In this document: positions 14,157 to 17,398 of the stretch, one piece after another | Numbering within the stretch: position 1 is the first letter of the stretch | How the letters are laid out: every line of letters begins with the position of its first letter | From: an uncultured Clostridia bacterium | Lineage (GTDB): Bacteria; Bacillota; Clostridia; Oscillospirales; Acutalibacteraceae | Reading direction: 5' to 3' | Assembly: GCA_946405565.1 (NCBI GenBank) | Contig: CAMJHU010000008.1 | Location: 1 to 17,398, forward strand | Length of the DNA: 17,398 nucleotides | Program-made: the position numbers and the translations under genes | The notes under the pieces: generated by a model | Databases searched by the model: none | Told to the model about the DNA's origin: nothing | What the model saw: only the letters and a program-made list of their open reading frames with translations

Positions 14157-14234
14157 ATTCCTCCTAGATGTTAAAAAACTTCTTGATTTCCCCACGGAGG
14201 AATGATATAATAGATTTATCAATCCTCTGTGGGG
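14157..14234 (-). promoter_or_regulatory. Leader of antirepressor operon with two exclusive helices
   Basis: In the minus-strand RNA, arm A CCCCACAGAGGA (14234-14223) pairs with arm B UCCUCCGUGGGG (14201-14190), 11 of 12 positions, loop 21 nt. Arm B and its two flanking bases, AUUCCUCC (14203-14196), also pair perfectly, 8 bp, with GGAGGAAU (14164-14157), which is the ribosome site of the 91-aa gene. The two helices exclude each other: A-B leaves the site free, B with the site hides it. The predicted antisense RNA (14218-14286) is complementary to all of arm A. This is directly seen pairing potential; the regulatory meaning is inferred. Confidence 0.6.
14183..14211 (+). promoter_or_regulatory. 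Strong rightward promoter of the antisense RNA
   Basis: TTGATT (14183-14188), exactly 17 bases, TATAAT (14206-14211): five of six plus six of six... near-consensus sigma-A promoter (TTGATT has four matches to TTGACA, TATAAT is perfect). Start expected near A14218. No gene follows on the plus strand before the terminator at 14245-14286. The 12-bp inverted repeat 14190-14201/14223-14234 brackets the -10, so it could also be an operator. Confidence 0.8.
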
Positions 14235-14286
14235 TTGGTTTTGTGACACTCGCTGGGTCTTGACGGGACAGCGAGTGTCTTTTTTT
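14218..14286 (+). ncRNA. Predicted ~69-nt antisense RNA (sar-like position)
   Basis: A strong promoter and an intrinsic terminator define a ~69-nt RNA without a credible reading frame. It has a free 5' tail of about 27 nt (beginning AUCAAUCCUCUGUGGGG) and a 3' hairpin ending in U's, a common small RNA build. It is fully antisense to the leader between the RHH gene and the 91-aa/antirepressor genes. In P22 the sar RNA, of very similar length, is transcribed against the arc-ant message between an RHH gene and an antirepressor gene and blocks antirepressor synthesis. The arrangement here matches; sequence homology is not claimed. Confidence 0.7.
14245..14286 (+). terminator. Intrinsic terminator of the antisense RNA
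   Basis: GACACTCGCTG (14245-14255) and CAGCGAGTGTC (14269-14279) form a perfect 11-bp stem with a 13-nt loop followed by seven T's (14280-14286). On the minus strand the same stem is followed by ACAAAACC, so it should not stop leftward transcription from the RHH promoter. Confidence 0.92.
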
Positions 14287-14458
14287 ACTTTTTTAGACCC
14301 TCCATAAGTAATTTTATCCCTTTGATGATAGCCTCAGTACGATTTGTTTTCAACAGTTCTGCACATTCTTTTATCAATTGTGCTTCGTCTTTGGTCAATC
14401 TGATATTGAGGCTTACATTTCTAGGGTTTTCCTTTGGGGGTCTACCTGTGCGTGGCAA
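14285..14458 (-). CDS. Ribbon-helix-helix (Arc/CopG-like) regulator, 57 aa
   Basis: 57 aa, close to the 53 of P22 Arc. After a basic N-terminal arm with GRPPK (AT-hook-like, minor groove contact) comes the RHH fold: strand NVSLNIRL (about 13-20), helix TKDEAQLIKECAELLK, turn TNRT, helix EAIIKGIKLLMEGLKK. Such proteins dimerise and insert the paired strand into the major groove of short repeats. The start is TTG at 14458, with GAGGTGA five bases before it. The frame is open up to 14518, but the promoter TTGACT-17-TATAAT lies inside that extension, so the longer form would not be transcribed. Direct repeats around the promoter are likely operators. The gene is followed, on the same strand, by the leader and antirepressor genes, and faces the membrane protein gene head to head. 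Confidence 0.85.
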   Translation of the reverse strand: MPRTGRPPKENPRNVSLNIRLTKDEAQLIKECAELLKTNRTEAIIKGIKLLMEGLKK

Positions 14459-14475
14459 TTTAATCACCTCACTTT

Positions 14476-14508
14476 TTGCCCTCGCATAAATTATATTATT
14501 GCCCTTGC
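14476..14508 (-). promoter_or_regulatory. Tandem direct repeats around RHH promoter, candidate operator
   Basis: GCAAGGGCAA (14508-14499) and GCGAGGGCAA (14485-14476) match in 9 of 10 positions, 23 bp apart. The first lies between -35 and -10, the second at the start site. RHH regulators commonly bind such short repeats and repress their own gene. No binding evidence is available here. Confidence 0.5.
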
Positions 14509-14518
14509 AAAAAGTCAA
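14490..14518 (-). promoter_or_regulatory. Strong leftward promoter of RHH gene
   Basis: TTGACT (14518-14513), 17 bases, TATAAT (14495-14490): one mismatch in twelve from the sigma-A consensus. Start near 14483, about 25 nt before the TTG codon. Because no leftward terminator is seen before 12173, it can also drive the 91-aa gene and both antirepressor genes. Confidence 0.88.
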
Positions 14519-14574
14519 GACCTTTCTCCGAATAAGGGAATAAAAATTTTTTATCTCATATTTTGGGATTTTTC

Positions 14575-14603
14575 TTCCATTTTTGATATGCTTGTGTTAT
14601 TAT
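14575..14603 (+). promoter_or_regulatory. Possible promoter of the membrane protein gene
   Basis: An extended -10, TG-T-TATTAT (14595-14603), lies 30 bases before the ATG; the -35 window (TTCCAT, 14575-14580) is poor. The ~115-bp interval from 14519 is AT-rich and holds the start regions of the two divergent genes, so control by a shared regulator is possible. Confidence 0.45.
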
Positions 14604-14632
14604 GCTAGAAAAAGACACAATAGGTGGTTTAT

Positions 14633-16087
14633 ATGGCGTTTAAAATAAGTGAATTAAAATTTCCTCAATGGGCGGTCAACCAAAACTTCATCTTCGATAT
14701 GACTGCAAACTGGATTGATAAGACCTTTTTCGGTTCAAAATATAGCCCAACTCCTGAAAAGACGATGATAATTGCGCTATGCACCAACATCTTCGGTCTG
14801 CACCGTGTGTATGCTGGTCGCAAAATTTCTGCGGTAGTCGGCTGGTTCTTCCTCTTTTTGTCATTGATCGCCCGTGAATACGTGTTCATGCTTCTGTTCT
14901 GGCTTGCGGTTGACATGGTGCGTATTTGCTTGTGCAATTATGGACGAGTGAAGTCAAAGCAAGGGTTCAATCTTCACGAATTGAAAAAGCTGCTTTTTCG
15001 TAAAGCTGGTAGGGGCGGTATGGCGATTTCAGGCAGCGTGTCGGTGCTGGCGTTGGCTCTACTTCTCGCGTTTGCTCCGAAAGCGGAAAGCAAGCCTCGT
15101 GATCTGACTGTTTCTCGCTCGGACTTGTATGTGTCACAAACAGACGCAGCATACAGCGATTTGCAGGAGCTTGAAGCCCAGATAGAGAGTAAATCAAGCC
15201 TGATGGAAGAGATGAACCTCTACGATCAGAACCGCGAAAAAAATCAGGCACAGATCGAAAGTCTGAAAAAGGAAATTGCTGATTTAATGGCTGATAAGCA
15301 ATCACTTCAAAGTGAATTACAGGAACTGAAAAGCGAAATAGAGAGCCAAAAGAAGTTATTGGAGAAAATGCAGAAACAAACCGATGAACTGACCAAGGCT
15401 CAACAGTCTACCACAACAAAGGCAACTACCACTCAAAAATCTACTACGACCACAGCAAAGAAAGCCATAACCACTACAAAAAAGCCTACAACCAAGAAAT
15501 CTACCACCACAACGAAGAAGACCACAACTACCACGAAAAAGCCAACCACCACAACGAAGAAGACTACAACTAAGAAAGTAAAAAACAAGTCTACGACGGC
15601 ATATGATAGTGAAAATTCTCACGATTATGATACGTTGCAGATGATATTCTTAAAATTAAATTTCAACACCACCGAATCAGACATTGAAAAGTACATAAAA
15701 GCATATCAAGTAGAATATACAAAAGAAGAGTATAATGGCTATAATTCTTTCAAATTGGCATATAATTCTAATGTGGCACTTCAAAGTTATGCCGATGAAG
15801 GCGATCATTTGGATATAACTTTTTCTCAAAAAGATGGCTCATTCATGTATGCTGATTATTTTAAGCTGGATACATTTAAGGTTGCTTTATTATATAATCA
15901 TGGAACGTATTGGGAATTCCGTTTTGAACCAAATAACAAATACAGCGGGTATTATTATTATTTACCTGGCGAAACCCCCAATAAAAACTGTATCGTAATT
16001 GAATATGAAAACGGACGGAGAAGGCAAACACACTATCACGCGTGTGATGATGCAGAAACAGCACTACAAAAATGCTTGGAGAAATAA
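14633..16087 (+). CDS. TM2-domain membrane protein with coiled coil, Thr/Lys stalk and unknown C-terminal domain
   Basis: 484 aa from ATG 14633 (TAGGTGG in front; an in-frame GTG at 14624 lies inside that site). Residues 43-100 fit a TM2 domain: EKTMIIALCTNIFGLHRVYA with the G-x-HR-x-Y-x-G signature, then hydrophobic helices and the closing VDMVRICL. A basic loop (101-129) and a further helix (130-148) follow, predicting the rest outside the cell. Then a coiled coil (about 172-256, EIADLMADKQSLQSELQELK), a Thr/Lys-rich stretch (258-322) like a wall-spanning stalk, and a ~155-residue C-terminal domain with many Tyr, which I do not recognise. It is the only plus-strand gene, with its own promoter and terminator, so it is probably a moron expressed in the lysogen. 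Surface display, phage exclusion or host-interaction are conceivable roles; none is proven. The last 480 bases are visibly AT-richer than neighbouring genes. Confidence 0.85.
   Translation: MAFKISELKFPQWAVNQNFIFDMTANWIDKTFFGSKYSPTPEKTMIIALCTNIFGLHRVYAGRKISAVVGWFFLFLSLIAREYVFMLLFWLAVDMVRICLCNYGRVKSKQGFNLHELKKLLFRKAGRGGMAISGSVSVLALALLLAFAPKAESKPRDLTVSRSDLYVSQTDAAYSDLQELEAQIESKSSLMEEMNLYDQNREKNQAQIESLKKEIADLMADKQSLQSELQELKSEIESQKKLLEKMQKQTDELTKAQQSTTTKATTTQKSTTTTAKKAITTTKKPTTKKSTTTTKKTTTTTKKPTTTTKKTTTKKVKNKSTTAYDSENSHDYDTLQMIFLKLNFNTTESDIEKYIKAYQVEYTKEEYNGYNSFKLAYNSNVALQSYADEGDHLDITFSQKDGSFMYADYFKLDTFKVALLYNHGTYWEFRFEPNNKYSGYYYYLPGETPNKNCIVIEYENGRRRQTHYHACDDAETALQKCLEK
15503..15572 (+). repeat. 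42-bp-period direct repeat in Thr/Lys-rich stalk region
   Basis: A 28-nt unit at 15503-15530 recurs at 15545-15572 with one difference, in a region of ACC/ACA and AAG/AAA codons. The period is 42 bp, 14 codons, so repeat-number changes would keep the reading frame and alter stalk length. Confidence 0.75.
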
Positions 16088-16121
16088 GCCGGTATTTGCT
16101 GATTCCAGAATAATCATGTCA

Positions 16122-16158
16122 AAAGACTGTTGCACCAGTAATGCGGCAGTCTTTTTTT
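16122..16158 (+). terminator. Terminator between membrane protein and terminase genes
   Basis: AAAGACTG (16122-16129) pairs with CAGTCTTT (16147-16154), with further GCA/TGC pairing inside and T's to 16158. It ends the plus-strand gene. In the other direction it is followed by TTTTG, so it may be weakly bidirectional for the terminase transcript, whose stop codon overlaps it. Confidence 0.85.
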
Positions 16159-17398
16159 ACGTTCGCCAGTAGCTTTCCTTGGAGAGCATTGCCGACTTCG
16201 GCGGTGCTGACATCGTAGGTTTATCCATGAGATACAAAATCCCCTGTACAAGCGCGTCGGTGGTATCCTTGTACGTTCCCTTCGGGAACATCAGCAGATC
16301 ACGTATCAGGTCATCTACCCACGGATGTGTTTTCGGGTCGGGGAAATGGATATTTCCCGCCTCGAAGTACGGTGTCACAGAGATGGCGCGTTCATCCTTG
16401 CTGCCTTTTGGGTTAAATTCAACCATGCCGGAGATTTCCTTTTTCAGCAGGTCAACGATGGCGGGACCGTTGGCTTTGTTTTCCACAACCTTCGCCCGCA
16501 CTCTCGGCCATTTTCCCGACAAGGTGCGGACGGCGGCGACGCTCTCGGTAAAGGTCATCTTGTCGTTGACAAGATCCTTGATGTAGATATCAGCGCCCTT
16601 GCGCCCCAACACAAATCCGGCAACCTTCGCGGAGCCTTCCGACTTCGTGAACGCCATATCCCATGACTGTATATCCTGTGTACTTGGCGCGGCTCCGTCG
16701 CTGTAGAAGTTATGCAGCCACTCCCGCTTGAAGATAACGCCCTCGGCAGGAGCCGGAACCTGCTGGAACTGTCCCGCGTATTGCAGACTGCCCATGCTCT
16801 TTTTCAGGCTCTCGATTACCTCATGGTCAAACCGCTGGGGGTTGAGAATATCTCCTTCCTCGCGGACAATCTGTTTTTTGCTGACGGGGAACGTGATGAC
16901 CGTGCGTTCGGGAGCCTCGGCAGGGAGACAGAGGTGAGTATAGCCGAGGTCTTCCGACAGGATATAGCCGGTCAGGTCGTTCTCGTGAAGCCGCTGCATG
17001 ATGATGATGAATGCACCGGTCTTCGGGTTGTTCAATCGCGTCTGGAGCGTGTTTTTGAAGAAGTCAATGGAATTCTGACGCTCCGTTTCGCTGTTTGCCA
17101 TGATAGGGTTCTGCGGGTCGTCGATGATAATGACATCAGCGCCGTTACCTGTGATTGCGCCGCCAACGGAAGTGGAATACATCATTCCGTGGTGGTTGTT
17201 CTCAAATTCATTCTGACGGTTTACGTCAAATTTCAGGTGGAAACGGTCGCTCCAATTCTCCTGATACCACGGGCTGTTGATGATGTCGCGGGAGAGAATG
17301 TTATGCTTGCGGGAAAGTGCATCGGAGTAGGACACTTTGATGAATCGCTTTTCTGGATGCTGTATCCACGTCCATACGGGATAACACACGGTTGCCTC
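16157..17398 (-). CDS. terL: Large terminase subunit, C-terminal 413 residues (N-terminus cut by window edge)
   Basis: The frame is open to the right edge; the GTG at 17389 is internal, because residues around it (YPVWTWIQHPEKRFIKVSYS) belong to the conserved ATPase core, so Walker A lies beyond the window. Visible: the adjacent motif GMMYSTSVGGAITGNGADVI, Walker B VIIIDDPQNP, the coupling block FIIIMQRLHENDLTGYILSE, and the RNase H-fold nuclease with IQSWDMAFTKSEGSAKVAGF (first Asp), VVENKANGPAIVDLLKKEI and the late acidic DTTDALVQGILYLMD. TerL cuts concatemeric DNA and drives it into the prohead through the portal. It is followed not by the portal, as usual, but by the convergent membrane protein gene. 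Confidence 0.95.
   Translation of the reverse strand, partial: EATVCYPVWTWIQHPEKRFIKVSYSDALSRKHNILSRDIINSPWYQENWSDRFHLKFDVNRQNEFENNHHGMMYSTSVGGAITGNGADVIIIDDPQNPIMANSETERQNSIDFFKNTLQTRLNNPKTGAFIIIMQRLHENDLTGYILSEDLGYTHLCLPAEAPERTVITFPVSKKQIVREEGDILNPQRFDHEVIESLKKSMGSLQYAGQFQQVPAPAEGVIFKREWLHNFYSDGAAPSTQDIQSWDMAFTKSEGSAKVAGFVLGRKGADIYIKDLVNDKMTFTESVAAVRTLSGKWPRVRAKVVENKANGPAIVDLLKKEISGMVEFNPKGSKDERAISVTPYFEAGNIHFPDPKTHPWVDDLIRDLLMFPKGTYKDTTDALVQGILYLMDKPTMSAPPKSAMLSKESYWRT

Noticed and set aside
14243..14263. Seven-codon GTG frame inside the small RNA
   Set aside because: No ribosome site and most of it lies in the terminator stem; the RNA is treated as noncoding.
14245..14286. The 11-bp hairpin as a leftward terminator for the RHH gene
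   Set aside because: On the minus strand it is followed by ACAAAACC rather than T's; the T run is only on the plus-strand side.
15400..15600. Short-period repeats as a possible CRISPR array
   Set aside because: They are in-frame Thr/Lys codons within one reading frame, with no constant repeat and unique spacer structure.
1..17398. Attachment sites, integrase, insertion sequences or host genes
   Set aside because: None seen in the window; prophage status is inferred only from the antirepressor-type genes.

Overview
The window is part of a tailed-phage genome with contractile-tail (myovirus) architecture, most likely a prophage or temperate phage of a Gram-positive Clostridia-type (Firmicutes) host. 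The evidence is PBSX/Xkd-type tail proteins (sheath, tube, XkdN-like chaperone), a Mu-type portal (DUF935/gp29-like) and Mu F-like minor head protein, strong AGGAGG ribosome sites before most genes, and sigma-A-type TTGACA/TATAAT promoters. No host chromosomal genes, integrase or attachment sites are visible. Both ends are cut inside genes: the tape measure at the left and the large terminase at the right.

Layout, read in the direction of late transcription (minus strand, right to left). Large terminase (16157-17398, N-terminus missing); a separate 4-kb accessory/control block (12115-16156); then an almost gapless late operon: portal (10705-12114), Mu F-like (9740-10708), XkdF-like protease (9319-9726), scaffold-like protein (8470-9291), decoration protein (8063-8464), major capsid (7025-8044), an unknown (6578-7009), head-tail connector and closure proteins (5777-6578), tail completion (5365-5796), unknown (5076-5354), tail-terminator-like (4202-5086), a 67-aa protein, sheath (2574-4004), tube (2104-2559), tail assembly chaperone with a clear programmed -1 frameshift (1400-2076), and tape measure (1-1400).

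The control block is the most interesting part. A small ribbon-helix-helix (RHH) protein (14285-14458) has its own strong leftward promoter, and the same transcript can run on through a 91-aa unknown protein into two tandem antirepressor-type proteins (AntA+KilAC, then BRO-N+KilAC), coupled by ATGA overlaps. Inside the leader between the RHH gene and the 91-aa gene lies a rightward promoter (TTGATT-17-TATAAT) and, about 68 nt downstream, a perfect 11-bp hairpin with seven T residues: a predicted ~69-nt antisense RNA. The layout RHH gene / short antisense RNA / antirepressor resembles the arc-sar-ant immunity region of phage P22. The leader can also form two mutually exclusive helices, one of which hides the ribosome site of the 91-aa gene; the antisense RNA would pair with exactly the arm that decides between them. 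This gives a specific, testable switch model.

Divergent from the RHH gene, and on the opposite strand to everything else, is a 484-aa membrane protein with its own promoter and terminator (a typical phage 'moron'): TM2-type membrane domain, extra membrane helix, long coiled coil, Thr/Lys-rich stalk and an unrecognised C-terminal domain. A promoter followed at once by an intrinsic terminator stands before the portal gene and may be an attenuator; its transcript would begin with a tiny open reading frame.
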